From positions 248,001-312,000 of the forward strand of contig NZ_AYTB01000007.1 of assembly GCF_000505545.1 (NCBI RefSeq): a DNA stretch of 64,000 nt. The letters run 5' to 3'. Positions 1-8,635 of this stretch are shown in pieces. Under the pieces are notes generated by a model. It saw only the letters and a list, made by a program, of their open reading frames with translations, did no database searches and had not been told where the DNA came from. The translations under genes were made by a program, and so were the position numbers. Every line of letters begins with the position of its first letter. The first letter of the stretch is position 1. Source of the stretch: Kurthia huakuii LAM0618 (GTDB lineage Bacteria > Bacillota > Bacilli > Bacillales_A > Planococcaceae).

Positions 1-1
1 G

Positions 2-1255
2 CAACAGCTGTATGAAGGGATTGACCTAGGGAAAAAAGAAGGTATTACAGGTTTAATCACATATATGCGTACAGACTCTACTCGTATTTCAGAAACAGCG
101 AAAAAAGAAGCGAATAGCTATATTGAAGAAACTTATGGAGAAGATTATACAACGCCTGTTTCACAGCAAGCGAAAAAATCAGAAAAAGCGCAAGATGCTC
201 ATGAAGCGATTCGTCCGACATCTACAATGCGTCACCCAGATCAATTAAAAGCGGTGCTCTCACGTGATCAATTGCGTTTATATCGCTTAATATGGGAGCG
301 TTTTATTGCGAGCCAAATGGCACCAGCTGTGTTAGATACAGTAACTGCCGATTTAATTAATGGAGATATTACATTCCGTGCGACAGGTTCACATGTGAAA
401 TTTTCTGGTTTCATGAAAGTGTATATCGAAGGAAATGATGATTCAAAAGAAGATAAGTCGAAAGATAAATTGTTACCGCCGATGCAAGAAGGCGATATTG
501 TTAAAAGCCTTGATATTGTACCGAAACAGCACTTTACGCAACCACCACCACGTTTTTCAGAGGCTCGTTTAGTTAAAACGTTAGAAGAATTAGGTATTGG
601 GCGCCCATCAACATATGCGCCGACATTAGATACGATTCAAAAACGCGGATATGTTACGCTTGAAACGAAACGTTTTGTGCCGACAGAACTTGGTGAAATC
701 GTTCATTCATTAGTCAATGAATTTTTCCCGGAAATTATTAATATTGAGTTTACTGCGAAAATGGAACGAGACTTGGATAGTATTGAAGAAGGTAAAACAG
801 AATGGGTTAACATTATTGATGCCTTTTATCAAGATTTTGAAAAAAGCTTAAAACATGCTGAAGTAGCAATGGAAAAGGTTGAAATTAAAGATGAGCCAGC
901 AGGTGAAGATTGTGAACTTTGTGGGCATCCAATGGTTTTCAAACTTGGTCGTTATGGTAAATTTATGGCATGTAGTAATTTCCCAGAATGTCGCAATACA
1001 AAAGCTATTGTGAAAGAAATTGGTGTGAAGTGTCCAACTTGTCATGAAGGCGAAATTGTTGAGCGTAAAAGCAAAACAAAACGTGTATTCTATGGTTGTA
1101 ATCGTTACCCTGATTGTGACTTTGTATCATGGGATAAACCAATTGCTCGTAAATGTCCAAAATGTGAGCATTTATTAGTTGAGAAAAAAGTTAAAAAAGG
1201 TACACAAGTACAATGTACAGAGTGTGATTATAAAGAAGAAACTGTTGAAAAGTAG
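2..1255 (+). CDS. topA: DNA topoisomerase I, C-terminal part (5' end outside window)
   Basis: Type IA topoisomerase, which relaxes negative supercoils through a 5'-phosphotyrosine link. The frame is open from base 2, so the gene begins upstream of the window. The catalytic tyrosine lies in the [10 protein letters not shown] motif encoded near base 60; the helix-forming RPSTYAPT segment follows near 605. The C-terminus carries three CxxC-type zinc ribbons, the usual Firmicutes TopA tail: CELC..CSNFPEC, CPTC..CNRYPDC and CPKC..CTEC. A hairpin terminator follows directly, and trmFO is next, as in B. subtilis. The first ATG visible (65) is internal to the active-site motif and is not a start. Confidence 0.97.
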   Translation, partial: QQLYEGIDLGKKEGITGLITYMRTDSTRISETAKKEANSYIEETYGEDYTTPVSQQAKKSEKAQDAHEAIRPTSTMRHPDQLKAVLSRDQLRLYRLIWERFIASQMAPAVLDTVTADLINGDITFRATGSHVKFSGFMKVYIEGNDDSKEDKSKDKLLPPMQEGDIVKSLDIVPKQHFTQPPPRFSEARLVKTLEELGIGRPSTYAPTLDTIQKRGYVTLETKRFVPTELGEIVHSLVNEFFPEIINIEFTAKMERDLDSIEEGKTEWVNIIDAFYQDFEKSLKHAEVAMEKVEIKDEPAGEDCELCGHPMVFKLGRYGKFMACSNFPECRNTKAIVKEIGVKCPTCHEGEIVERKSKTKRVFYGCNRYPDCDFVSWDKPIARKCPKCEHLLVEKKVKKGTQVQCTECDYKEETVEK

Positions 1256-1269
1256 ATAGTTGAGAAAAA

Positions 1270-1303
1270 AGGGATTGTGCTTTAGCGCAATTCCCTTTTT
1301 TTA
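1270..1303 (+). terminator. Rho-independent terminator of topA
   Basis: A GC-containing stem (AGGGATTGTGC pairing with GCGCAATTCCCT, with minor mismatches) and a run of seven or more T lie 15 bases after the topA stop. Confidence 0.85.
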
Positions 1304-1319
1304 TAAAACATGGCTACTT

Positions 1320-1387
1320 GCTACTACGTGATAAAACGATTCTATCCCAATCATTGTTTTGCTAGATAGAACATAGTAGCGTTTTAT
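1320..1387 (+). other. Nested inverted repeats in the trmFO leader, possible pseudoknot
   Basis: Three complementary pairs are seen in this 70-base stretch: GCTACTA (1320-1326) with TAGTAGC (1374-1380), TTCTATC (1340-1346) with GATAGAA (1365-1371), and ATAAAACG (1331-1338) with CGTTTTAT (1380-1387). The first and third pairs cross, so they would form a pseudoknot or two alternative folds. It lies between the topA terminator and the trmFO ribosome binding site. No known riboswitch was recognised. Confidence 0.4.
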
Positions 1388-1455
1388 TTAGTGTACTGTT
1401 AAAATGAATCTTAGATTGAGAAAAAACGCAAAAGAAAAAAAGGCAGGTAAGTAAC

Positions 1456-2766
1456 ATGACACCAATCGTAAATGTAATCGGAGCAGGTCTTGCTGGTAGT
1501 GAAGCAGCATGGCAAATCGCAAAGCGTGGCGTAAAAGTGCGCTTATATGAAATGCGTCCAGTGAAGCAAACTCCAGCTCACCACACAGATAAATTTGCAG
1601 AGCTTGTATGCTCAAATTCATTGCGTGCAAATTCTTTAACAAACGCGGTTGGCGTAATTAAAGAAGAGATGCGCCAATTAGATTCTGTAATTATTGATGC
1701 AGCGGATAATTGTGCTGTACCAGCAGGAGGCGCGTTGGCTGTAGACCGTCACGAATTTTCAGGTTATATTACTGAAAAAGTAAAAAATCATCCAAATGTT
1801 GAAGTAATTAACGAAGAAGTAACAGAAATTCCTGAAGGTATTACTGTAATTGCTACAGGTCCATTAACATCGCCAGCATTAGCGGAAAAAGTACGTGAAG
1901 CTACAGGTCAAGATTATTTATACTTTTATGATGCAGCAGCACCAATTATTGAAAAAGATTCAATTGATATGGATAAAGTATATTTGAAATCACGTTATGA
2001 CAAAGGTGAAGCGGCGTATTTAAATTGCCCAATGAATAAAGAAGAATTTTATGCATTCCGTGAAGCATTAGTAGAAGCAGAAAGAGCTCCTCTAAAAGAA
2101 TTCGAAAAAGAAAAATATTTTGAAGGCTGTATGCCAATTGAAGTAATGGCTGAACGTGGCGAAAAAACGATGTTATTTGGACCGATGAAGCCAGTAGGTC
2201 TTGAAGATCCAAAAACAGATAAACGTCCATACGCGGTTATTCAACTTCGTCAAGATGATGCAGCTGGAACACTTTATAATATCGTAGGGTTCCAAACACA
2301 TTTAAAATGGGGCGAGCAAAAACGTGTATTCAGCATGATTCCAGGTTTAGAGAATATTGAAATCGTACGCTATGGCGTAATGCACCGTAATACGTTCATT
2401 AATTCACCAAAAGTGTTAGCACCAACGTACCAATTAAAAGCAATGCCAAACGTATTCTTTGCAGGTCAAATGACAGGTGTTGAAGGATATGTAGAGTCTG
2501 CAGGCGCAGGTTTAGTTGCAGGTATTAACGCAGCGCATATGGCACTAGAACAAGAACTTGTAATCTTCCCGAAAGAAACAGCGCTTGGTAGTATGGCACG
2601 CTATATCACAGAGGCAGATGCGAAACATTTCCAACCAATGAATGTAAACTTTGGTTTATTCCCTGAACTAGGTGAACGTATTAAATCAAAACAAGAGCGC
2701 GGCGAACGTCATGCAGCTCGCGCGTTAGATGCACTAAAGCAATTCAAAGACACAACTGTACTGTAA
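1456..2766 (+). CDS. trmFO: tRNA (uracil-5-)-methyltransferase, folate/FAD dependent
   Basis: Makes 5-methyluridine at position 54 of the tRNA T-loop using methylenetetrahydrofolate and FADH2 (formerly Gid). At 436 residues it has the family's usual length. The N-terminal FAD-binding dinucleotide fold is [13 protein letters not shown] (about residues 8-20). The [12 protein letters not shown] segment near residue 50 holds a conserved cysteine of the active site. The C-terminal [16 protein letters not shown] motif is typical of the GidA/TrmFO superfamily. AGGCAGGTAAG precedes the ATG at normal spacing. A terminator follows, so the gene is probably transcribed alone. Confidence 0.96.
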   Translation: MTPIVNVIGAGLAGSEAAWQIAKRGVKVRLYEMRPVKQTPAHHTDKFAELVCSNSLRANSLTNAVGVIKEEMRQLDSVIIDAADNCAVPAGGALAVDRHEFSGYITEKVKNHPNVEVINEEVTEIPEGITVIATGPLTSPALAEKVREATGQDYLYFYDAAAPIIEKDSIDMDKVYLKSRYDKGEAAYLNCPMNKEEFYAFREALVEAERAPLKEFEKEKYFEGCMPIEVMAERGEKTMLFGPMKPVGLEDPKTDKRPYAVIQLRQDDAAGTLYNIVGFQTHLKWGEQKRVFSMIPGLENIEIVRYGVMHRNTFINSPKVLAPTYQLKAMPNVFFAGQMTGVEGYVESAGAGLVAGINAAHMALEQELVIFPKETALGSMARYITEADAKHFQPMNVNFGLFPELGERIKSKQERGERHAARALDALKQFKDTTVL

Positions 2767-2823
2767 TTTTAAATTCTTTCTGTAGTACACAAATGTATTC
2801 TACAGAAATAAATTTGATTCGGT

Positions 2824-2858
2824 CCTTTAAAGTTGTTATACTTTGAAGGGCTTTTTTT
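2824..2858 (+). terminator. Terminator of trmFO
   Basis: Stem CCTTTAAAGT / ACTTTGAAGG with a short loop and a run of seven T, 58 bases after the trmFO stop. Confidence 0.85.
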
Positions 2859-2916
2859 AATGCTTCAAGAGAATAACCTTAACTTACAACTCGATTGTTC
2901 AACAGTTTGTCACGAA

Positions 2917-2944
2917 TTGACAGAAAATAATTACAATCTATGTT
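2917..2944 (+). promoter_or_regulatory. Candidate sigma-A promoter of the xerC-hslVU operon
   Basis: TTGACA at 2917-2922, a 16-base spacer, then TATGTT at 2939-2944. It lies after the trmFO terminator and about 85 bases before xerC. A weak 7-bp hairpin (about 2959-2983) lies in the predicted leader. Confidence 0.5.
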
Positions 2945-3027
2945 TTTCTTAGAGCCTTCTCGCTTTATTTAATAGTGAGACAATGAGAGAATAAAGATAG
3001 ATCGCTCAACGTGAATGAGGTGTTCGA

Positions 3028-3924
3028 ATGGAAATTCAGAAGATTCAAGCGCTTGCCGAGTTTATAACCTACATTAAATTCGAAAAAAATTATGCTTCTT
3101 CAACCGTTTTAAATTATGAACAAGACTTAACACGTTTTTTTGAATTTTTAGAACAAGAAGGGGTAGAAGATTTAGAAACGGTGGCGTATCTTCACGCACG
3201 GTTATATGTAACACAGTTATATGATGAGCAAAAAGCGCGCGCGACGATTTCGCGAAAGATTTCTGCGATTCGTTCGTTTTTCCGCTTTTTAAATAAAGAG
3301 TATCAATTGGATGATGCCGCATTCCAAGCGTTATATCATCCGAAAAAAGAAAGTCGCTTACCGCGCTTTTTTTATGAGGAAGAATTAACGAAACTGTTTG
3401 AGGCAAATGAAGGGGAAGATGTAAAGGCGCTACGCAATATGGCGATTTTGGAATTGCTTTATGCTACAGGTATTCGTGTTAGCGAACTTACATCATTATT
3501 AGTAAAAGATGTTGATTTATCATTAGATATTGTACGTGTCATGGGGAAAGGGAGAAAGGAACGGTATGTACCGTTTGGACACTATGCTCATGAAGCGATT
3601 GTGCGTTATATAAATGAAGCGCGCATACCATTGATGAAGCAGTCGCATACGAAGTTATTTGTAAATATGCGTGGTGGGGAACTCACATCACGTGGCGTTC
3701 GTTATATTTTAAACGAGATGCTCAAGAAGGCAGAGATGCATGGAGTCATTTATCCGCATATGTTACGTCATACATTTGCAACACATTTGTTGAATAACGG
3801 AGCGGATTTACGAACAGTTCAAGAATTACTTGGACATACATCGCTATCATCTACGCAAGTTTATACACATGTAACGAAAGAACATCTTCGAAATACCTAT
3901 ATGAATGCTCATCCGAGAGCGTAA
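3028..3924 (+). CDS. xerC: Tyrosine recombinase XerC (CodV)
   Basis: Site-specific recombinase that, with XerD, resolves chromosome dimers at dif during division. It has 298 residues. The N-terminal SAM-like core-binding domain covers roughly residues 1-100. The catalytic domain shows the full set: Arg150 (TGIRVSEL), Lys174 (GKGRK), His244 and Arg247 (HMLRHTF), His270 (LGHTS) and nucleophile Tyr279 (QVYTH). GAGGTG precedes the ATG. It is first in the xerC-hslV-hslU-codY cluster known from B. subtilis, and hslV starts 22 bases after its stop codon. Confidence 0.96.
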   Translation: MEIQKIQALAEFITYIKFEKNYASSTVLNYEQDLTRFFEFLEQEGVEDLETVAYLHARLYVTQLYDEQKARATISRKISAIRSFFRFLNKEYQLDDAAFQALYHPKKESRLPRFFYEEELTKLFEANEGEDVKALRNMAILELLYATGIRVSELTSLLVKDVDLSLDIVRVMGKGRKERYVPFGHYAHEAIVRYINEARIPLMKQSHTKLFVNMRGGELTSRGVRYILNEMLKKAEMHGVIYPHMLRHTFATHLLNNGADLRTVQELLGHTSLSSTQVYTHVTKEHLRNTYMNAHPRA

Positions 3925-3945
3925 TGACAAAGAGGAGTGAAGATT

Positions 3946-4497
3946 GTGGATATGCAAATGCATGCAACGACTATTTTTGCAATTCAGCATAAAGGTCAAA
4001 GTGCGATGGCTGGAGATGGTCAAGTAACATTAGGTCAATCAGTTATTATGAAAAATACTGCTAGAAAGGTACGCCGTTTATATAACGGTCAAGTACTGGC
4101 CGGGTTTGCCGGATCTGTAGCGGATGCTTTTACATTATTTGAAATGTTTGAAGGAAAGTTAACGGAGTATAATGGTAATTTACAACGCGCTGCTGTAGAA
4201 GTAGCAAAACAATGGCGCGGCGATAAAATGCTTCAAAAATTAGAAGCTTTATTATTAGTCATGAACAACGAAACTTTATTGCTTGTATCAGGCTCAGGTG
4301 AAGTTATTGAGCCTGATGATGGTATTTTAGCGATTGGTTCAGGTGGCAACTATGCGTTAGCAGCTGGTAGAGCATTACAAAAACATGCAGGTGATTCTAT
4401 GACTGCAAAAGAAATCGCAAAAGCATCATTAGAAACAGCTTCAGATATTTGTGTCTTTACAAATCGTAATATCATTGTGGAGGATTTAGACGTATGA
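3946..4497 (+). CDS. hslV: ATP-dependent protease subunit HslV (ClpQ/CodW)
   Basis: Proteolytic core of the HslUV (ClpYQ) machine, a proteasome-like double hexamer. GTG 3946 is chosen because AGAGGAG at 3931-3937 lies 8 bases upstream; an in-frame GTG at 3937 overlaps that site. The body ([35 protein letters not shown]) is unmistakable. B. subtilis CodW is reported to use an N-terminal serine. None is present here before the Thr-Thr pair, so the nucleophile is probably a threonine exposed by N-terminal trimming (inference). The last four bases overlap the start of hslU, so the two subunits are translationally coupled. Confidence 0.93.
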   Translation: MDMQMHATTIFAIQHKGQSAMAGDGQVTLGQSVIMKNTARKVRRLYNGQVLAGFAGSVADAFTLFEMFEGKLTEYNGNLQRAAVEVAKQWRGDKMLQKLEALLLVMNNETLLLVSGSGEVIEPDDGILAIGSGGNYALAAGRALQKHAGDSMTAKEIAKASLETASDICVFTNRNIIVEDLDV

Positions 4498-5888
4498 CAA
4501 TACAACAAACACCAAAACAAATGACAGAATACTTAAACCGTTATATTGTTGGCCAAACAGAAGCAAAAAAATCTGTCGCAGTAGCATTACGTAATCGATA
4601 TCGTCGCCAACAATTATCAGAAGAAATGCGTGAAGAAGTTATTCCGAAAAATATTTTGATGATTGGACCAACAGGTGTTGGTAAAACCGAAATTGCACGC
4701 CGTATTGCTAAATTAGTAAAAGCTCCATTTTTAAAAGTGGAAGCAACTAAATTTACAGAAATAGGTTATGTTGGTCGTGATGTTGAATCGATGGTTCGTG
4801 ATTTAGTTGAAGTTGCCAATCGACTCGTAAAAGAAGAAAAACAAGAAGAAGTTCATGATCAAGCTGAAAAGTTAGCGAATGAACAGATTGTAAAACTTTT
4901 AGTACCAAGTGTGCGTAAAAAGAAACAGCCGAATATGACAAACCCTTTTGAAATGTTTTTTGGTAATCAACAAGAAGAGGACGAGGACGCAACAGAAGAC
5001 ACGCAAGTTCGTGTGAAACGTTCTCAAATTATGGAAGATTTAGCGGCTGGAAAGCTTGAAAACGAATGGGTAACTGTCGAAGTGGAAGAACAAATGAGTA
5101 TGATGATGATGCCAGGAATGCCGGGTATGGATATGAATGGTACTGGTATGGGTGATTTATTATCAAACATGATGCCAAAGAAAAAGAAAAAGCGTCGCTT
5201 ACAAGTAAAAGAAGCGCGTCGCATTTTAACAATTGAAGAAGCAAATAAGCTGATTGATAGTGATGAAGTAGCGGAAGAAGCAATTTATCGAACAGAACAG
5301 ATGGGCATTATTTTTATTGATGAAATCGATAAAATCGCTGTCAAAGGTAACGGCGGCAGTCAACCTGGTGTATCCCGTGAAGGCGTTCAACGTGACATTT
5401 TACCAATTGTAGAAGGTTCTACAGTGAATACGAAGTATGGTGCTGTTCGTACAGATTTCATGCTCTTTATTGCAGCAGGTGCTTTCCATATGTCAAAACC
5501 GTCTGATTTAATTCCTGAATTGCAAGGTCGTTTCCCGATTCGTGTAGAATTGGAGAAATTAACAAAAGAAGATTTTGTACGGATTTTGAAAGAACCAGAT
5601 CACTCACTTATTTTGCAATACCAAGCGTTACTTGAAACAGAAGGTATTGAAATTGCGTTTACAGATGAAGCCATTGATCGCTTAGCAGAAATTGCAATGG
5701 AAGTAAATTTAAATACCGATAACATTGGTGCGCGTCGTTTACACACAATTTTAGAAAAACTATTAGAAGATTTATCATTCGAAGCTTCTGATATTGCACC
5801 AGCACATATTGATATTACACCTCAATATGTGGACGGTAAACTAGGTAAAATCGTTAAGAACAAAGATTTGTCAGAGTTTATTTTATAG
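4494..5888 (+). CDS. hslU: HslUV protease ATPase subunit HslU (ClpY/CodX)
   Basis: AAA+ unfoldase that feeds substrates to HslV. It has 464 residues. Walker A is GPTGVGKT (58-65) and Walker B is IIFIDEIDK. The pore-loop GYVGRDVE segment is in the N-terminal part. The intermediate domain is charged and contains a methionine-rich stretch followed by a lysine/arginine run, and the C-terminal sensor region has [10 protein letters not shown]. The start overlaps the hslV stop by four bases (ATGA). An 84-base gap separates it from codY. Confidence 0.97.
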   Translation: MTIQQTPKQMTEYLNRYIVGQTEAKKSVAVALRNRYRRQQLSEEMREEVIPKNILMIGPTGVGKTEIARRIAKLVKAPFLKVEATKFTEIGYVGRDVESMVRDLVEVANRLVKEEKQEEVHDQAEKLANEQIVKLLVPSVRKKKQPNMTNPFEMFFGNQQEEDEDATEDTQVRVKRSQIMEDLAAGKLENEWVTVEVEEQMSMMMMPGMPGMDMNGTGMGDLLSNMMPKKKKKRRLQVKEARRILTIEEANKLIDSDEVAEEAIYRTEQMGIIFIDEIDKIAVKGNGGSQPGVSREGVQRDILPIVEGSTVNTKYGAVRTDFMLFIAAGAFHMSKPSDLIPELQGRFPIRVELEKLTKEDFVRILKEPDHSLILQYQALLETEGIEIAFTDEAIDRLAEIAMEVNLNTDNIGARRLHTILEKLLEDLSFEASDIAPAHIDITPQYVDGKLGKIVKNKDLSEFIL

Positions 5889-5924
5889 TTTATAATTAAA
5901 ATGTAGAAAATTGAAAAACTTTTG

Positions 5925-5939
5925 AATTTTCCGTAAATA
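5925..5939 (+). promoter_or_regulatory. Possible CodY-binding motif ahead of codY
   Basis: AATTTTCCGTAAATA matches the CodY consensus AATTTTCWGAAAATT at 12 of 15 positions. It lies 33 bases before the codY start codon, in the only gap of the cluster, so it could mediate autoregulation. The match is moderate in AT-rich DNA. Confidence 0.35.
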
Positions 5940-5972
5940 AAGGACAATTCAATCAGGAGGAACACTTTTAAA

Positions 5973-6752
5973 ATGAATTTATTAGCAAAAATTCGTAAAA
6001 TTAACTCAATGCTTCAAGCTTCAGCTGGTAAGCCTGTCAACTTCAAAGAAATGTCAGAAACACTTGGCGAAGTAATTGATAGTAATGTATATATCGTAAG
6101 TCGTAAAGGTAAATTATTAGGTCTTACAATCAATCAACAAATTGAAAACGAACGTATTAAAAAAATGTTTGAAGAACGTCGTTTCCCAGAAGCATATACT
6201 AAAAACTTATATGATTTCCAAGAAACAGTTGCAAACATTGGTATCGATGATGAGCATACAGTATTCCCTGTAGAAAACAAAGATACATTTAAAGATGGTT
6301 TAACAACTATTGTTCCGATCATCGGCGGTGGGGAACGTTTAGGTACATTAGTGCTTGGCCGTATTGCACACGCATTTGAAGATGAAGATTTAGTGTTAGC
6401 TGAATATGGGGCAACTGTAGTCGGTATGGAAATCTTGCGTGAAAAAGCAGAAGAAATTGAAGAAGAGGCACGTTCAAAAGCAGTCGTACAAATGGCAATT
6501 AATTCGCTTTCTTATTCTGAACTTGAAGCTATTGAACATATCTTTGAGGAATTAGATGGCTCAGAAGGTTTATTAGTAGCTTCTAAGATTGCTGACCGTG
6601 TAGGTATTACGCGCTCAGTAATTGTTAATGCACTACGTAAATTAGAATCTGCAGGTGTTATTGAGTCACGCTCGTTAGGTATGAAAGGTACTTATATTAA
6701 AGTTTTAAATAATAAGTTCCTTGCTGCATTAGAAGAAATTAAAATGCGTTAA
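5973..6752 (+). CDS. codY: GTP- and isoleucine-sensing global repressor CodY
   Basis: Represses nutrient-limitation genes, including motility and amino-acid synthesis genes in B. subtilis, when branched-chain amino acids and GTP are plentiful. It has 259 residues, the standard size. An N-terminal GAF sensor domain (about 1-155) is joined by a helix to a winged helix-turn-helix (about 180-259). The recognition region [21 protein letters not shown] is near residues 202-222. CAGGAGG precedes the ATG. It lies directly upstream of the fla/che operon, as in B. subtilis, and is followed by a very strong hairpin terminator. Confidence 0.97.
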   Translation: MNLLAKIRKINSMLQASAGKPVNFKEMSETLGEVIDSNVYIVSRKGKLLGLTINQQIENERIKKMFEERRFPEAYTKNLYDFQETVANIGIDDEHTVFPVENKDTFKDGLTTIVPIIGGGERLGTLVLGRIAHAFEDEDLVLAEYGATVVGMEILREKAEEIEEEARSKAVVQMAINSLSYSELEAIEHIFEELDGSEGLLVASKIADRVGITRSVIVNALRKLESAGVIESRSLGMKGTYIKVLNNKFLAALEEIKMR

Positions 6753-6770
6753 TGATAAATAAGAAAAGAA

Positions 6771-6802
6771 GAGGTTGGGACATAAGTGGAAATTCCAGCC
6801 TC
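6771..6802 (+). repeat. Hairpin of the GAGGTTGGGACATAA type after codY
   Basis: GAGGTTGGGA (6771-6780) pairs with TTCCAGCCTC (6793-6802), 10 bp with two G-U pairs. The left-arm sequence resembles a short motif I recall from intergenic regions of other Firmicutes. It lies just before the codY terminator and near the IS1182-like fragment. Confidence 0.5.
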
Positions 6803-6807
6803 TAATG

Positions 6808-6850
6808 GAGAAGGGAATGTCGAATTTGACATTCCCTTCTCTATTTTTTT
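6808..6850 (+). terminator. Strong terminator between codY and the IS fragment
   Basis: A perfect 14-bp stem, GAGAAGGGAATGTC (6808-6821) with its complement at 6828-6841, a 6-base loop and a T-rich tail (TATTTTTTTTAT). It ends the codY transcript. The perfect inverted repeat is also the kind of site reported as a target of IS1182-family elements. Confidence 0.9.
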
Positions 6851-6867
6851 TATGCGCAAATTGGTAA

Positions 6868-7037
6868 TTACCATTCCTGTATAGCGTATTTTCTTAAGTT
6901 TGTCGCCATTAATGCGAGGCTAATTTCATTTTTCACTTTCGATTTTCCTCGGATGGAGAATCGAGTGAAACCTAAATTAGCTTTCAAAAATCCAAAAAGT
7001 GGTTCTACGTTAATTTTACGTTGACGATCGTAAAATA
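6868..7037 (-). pseudogene. IS1182-family transposase remnant (C-terminal end only)
   Basis: The minus-strand reading gives INVEPLFGFLKANLGFTRFS followed by IRGKSKVKNEISLALMATNLRKY, recognisable as the C-terminal end of an IS1182-type DDE transposase. Only about 50 codons remain. The 300 bases further upstream on that strand show no transposase sequence, and the open frame extends only to 7080. The remnant therefore cannot be functional. It points away from the fla/che operon and occupies the gap between the codY terminator and the motility promoter region. Confidence 0.8.
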
Positions 7038-7185
7038 TATTAGTTCCCTTTTTAAAGAAAATGAAACATTTAATTAACATAAAAGTAATATTAAGGAATA
7101 ATATATTATAAAGTAAAAAAGACTTATATAAATTGAAAAAAAAGTAAAAAACGAAGTGGCTTCAAAGTCCTTATAAACCAAGTTT

Positions 7186-7230
7186 ACACTACTTGTATAG
7201 TGTGAATAGATAGCGAAAATACGCTATAAT
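7186..7230 (+). promoter_or_regulatory. Candidate fla/che operon promoter with inverted repeats
   Basis: A perfect -10 hexamer TATAAT (7225-7230) has a weak -35 GTGAAT (7202-7207) 17 bases upstream. The inverted repeat ACACTA-N6-TAGTGT (7186-7203) abuts the -35. TAGCG-N6-CGCTA (7211-7226) spans the spacer and runs into the -10. A poor CodY-like match (4 mismatches) is at 7228-7242. The rest of 7081-7398 is AT-rich with no gene. No SigD-type promoter was seen. Confidence 0.4.
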
Positions 7231-7398
7231 ATAGTGAAAATAACATTAAGTTTGAACTGTTATGCAACTTAAAATGGTATATACGGACTATTAAAAAAGC
7301 TCTGGAATCAATAGACACACTGTCGCTTATTTATTACAATTAACATATTGATATTATAGTGCTTTGTTTATAGTTAAGATTGAACTGAGGTGAAAAAA

Positions 7399-7794
7399 GT
7401 GGGGTTATTTAGTGGTACAATTAGTAATTTAGAATATGGTTTATCATATGCTTCAACTAAGAACAAAGTAGTTGCACAAAATATAGCAAATAGTGATACA
7501 CCTAATTATAAAGCAAAAGATGTTAGTTTTGCGAAGTTATTAGAAGACGCGAAAACATCTTCAATATCTGCATATCGAACAGACAATCAACATATTAATT
7601 TTACAACAAACTCAGCGAAAGCACCGGGTGTGTATAGCTATACAAATTTAAGTTATCGCCAAAATGGTAATGGTGTAGACATGGATAAAGAACAAGCTAG
7701 TTTAGCTGAAAATACAATTTATTATAACGCATTAATTGATCGCGTAAATGGCAAACTTAACTCATTGTTAACAGTTGCTAAGGGAGGAAGTTAA
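7399..7794 (+). CDS. flgB: Flagellar basal-body rod protein FlgB
   Basis: Proximal rod component of the flagellar basal body, exported by the flagellar type III system. GTG 7399 (MGLFSGTISN...) is preferred over GTG 7390 because TGAGGTGA ends 6 bases before it and FlgB proteins begin with this LFSGTI segment. The N-terminal rod motif NIANSDTPNYKAKDV is present, and the C-terminal helix is compatible with coiled-coil packing in the rod. It is the first gene of the operon; flgC starts two bases after its stop. Confidence 0.95.
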   Translation: MGLFSGTISNLEYGLSYASTKNKVVAQNIANSDTPNYKAKDVSFAKLLEDAKTSSISAYRTDNQHINFTTNSAKAPGVYSYTNLSYRQNGNGVDMDKEQASLAENTIYYNALIDRVNGKLNSLLTVAKGGS

Positions 7795-7796
7795 GA

Positions 7797-8261
7797 ATGT
7801 CAATTTTTAGCAGTATGGAAACAACGGGAAGTGCATTAACTGCACAGCGTTTGCGTATGGATGTTGTTTCATCGAATCTAGCAAACATAGATACGACAAG
7901 AGCAAAACAAGTTGATGGGGAATGGGAACCATATCGCCGCAAAACAGTGACATTGACTGCTCAAGAATCTGGACCTTCTTTTTCTAATTATTTAAGTGCA
8001 GCAATTGGACGTAGTGATCAATCAACAGGAAAAGGTGTAAAAGTTACGAACATTAACGAAGATACTGAAACACCATTTAAATTGATTTATGATCCAACAG
8101 ATCCAGATGCTAATGACGAAGGCTATGTTCAAACATCAAATGTTGATTCATTAAAAGAGATGACAAACTTAATTTCTGCTACGAGATCATATGAAGCAAA
8201 TGTGACAGCATTTAATGCAAATAAAGCAATGTTATCGAAAGCTTTAGAGATAGGTAAATAA
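7797..8261 (+). CDS. flgC: Flagellar basal-body rod protein FlgC
   Basis: Rod subunit that assembles with FlgB, FlgF/G-type proteins and FliE. It has 154 residues. The N-terminal ALTAQRLRMDVVSSNLANID motif and the C-terminal TNLISATRSYEANVTAFNANK helix are the conserved coiled-coil ends shared by rod and hook proteins. GGGAGG precedes the ATG, inside the end of flgB. Confidence 0.96.
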   Translation: MSIFSSMETTGSALTAQRLRMDVVSSNLANIDTTRAKQVDGEWEPYRRKTVTLTAQESGPSFSNYLSAAIGRSDQSTGKGVKVTNINEDTETPFKLIYDPTDPDANDEGYVQTSNVDSLKEMTNLISATRSYEANVTAFNANKAMLSKALEIGK

Positions 8262-8282
8262 AAGAATTAAAAGGAGTTTTTA

Positions 8283-8588
8283 ATGATGGCTATATCTCCT
8301 GTATCAATTATGCAACCTGTTACGCCTACTATGATGCAAACGACAGGGACAAATAATATAAAAACAGATGCATCTTTTAGCACAATGTTGAAAGATGCTA
8401 TTAATCAAGTAAACGAAACACAGGCGACATCTGATGTTTATACAAATAAATTAGTGAATGGGCAAGATGTAGAGCTACATGATGTAATGATTGCTTCGCA
8501 AAAAGCAAATGTAACATTAAACACGGCTCTATCAATTCGGAATAAAGCAGTCGAAGCTTATCAAGAAGTTATGCGTATGTCAGTTTAA
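8283..8588 (+). CDS. fliE: Flagellar hook-basal body complex protein FliE
   Basis: Small adaptor joining the FliF MS ring to the rod. It has 101 residues (100 if the second ATG at 8286 is used). AAGGAG is spaced for either start. The C-terminal half (DVELHDVMIASQKANVTLNT...RNKAVEAYQEVMRMSV) is the conserved FliE signature. It has its usual place between flgC and fliF. Confidence 0.95.
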   Translation: MMAISPVSIMQPVTPTMMQTTGTNNIKTDASFSTMLKDAINQVNETQATSDVYTNKLVNGQDVELHDVMIASQKANVTLNTALSIRNKAVEAYQEVMRMSV

Positions 8589-8635
8589 GGTTAACCTTTG
8601 AATACGCTGCATTTACAAGTAACCGGAGGCATAAA

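Noticed and set aside
7038-7080. N-terminal extension of the minus-strand transposase fragment
   Set aside because: The first residues do not resemble transposase; the open frame there is chance, so the remnant is placed at 6868-7037.
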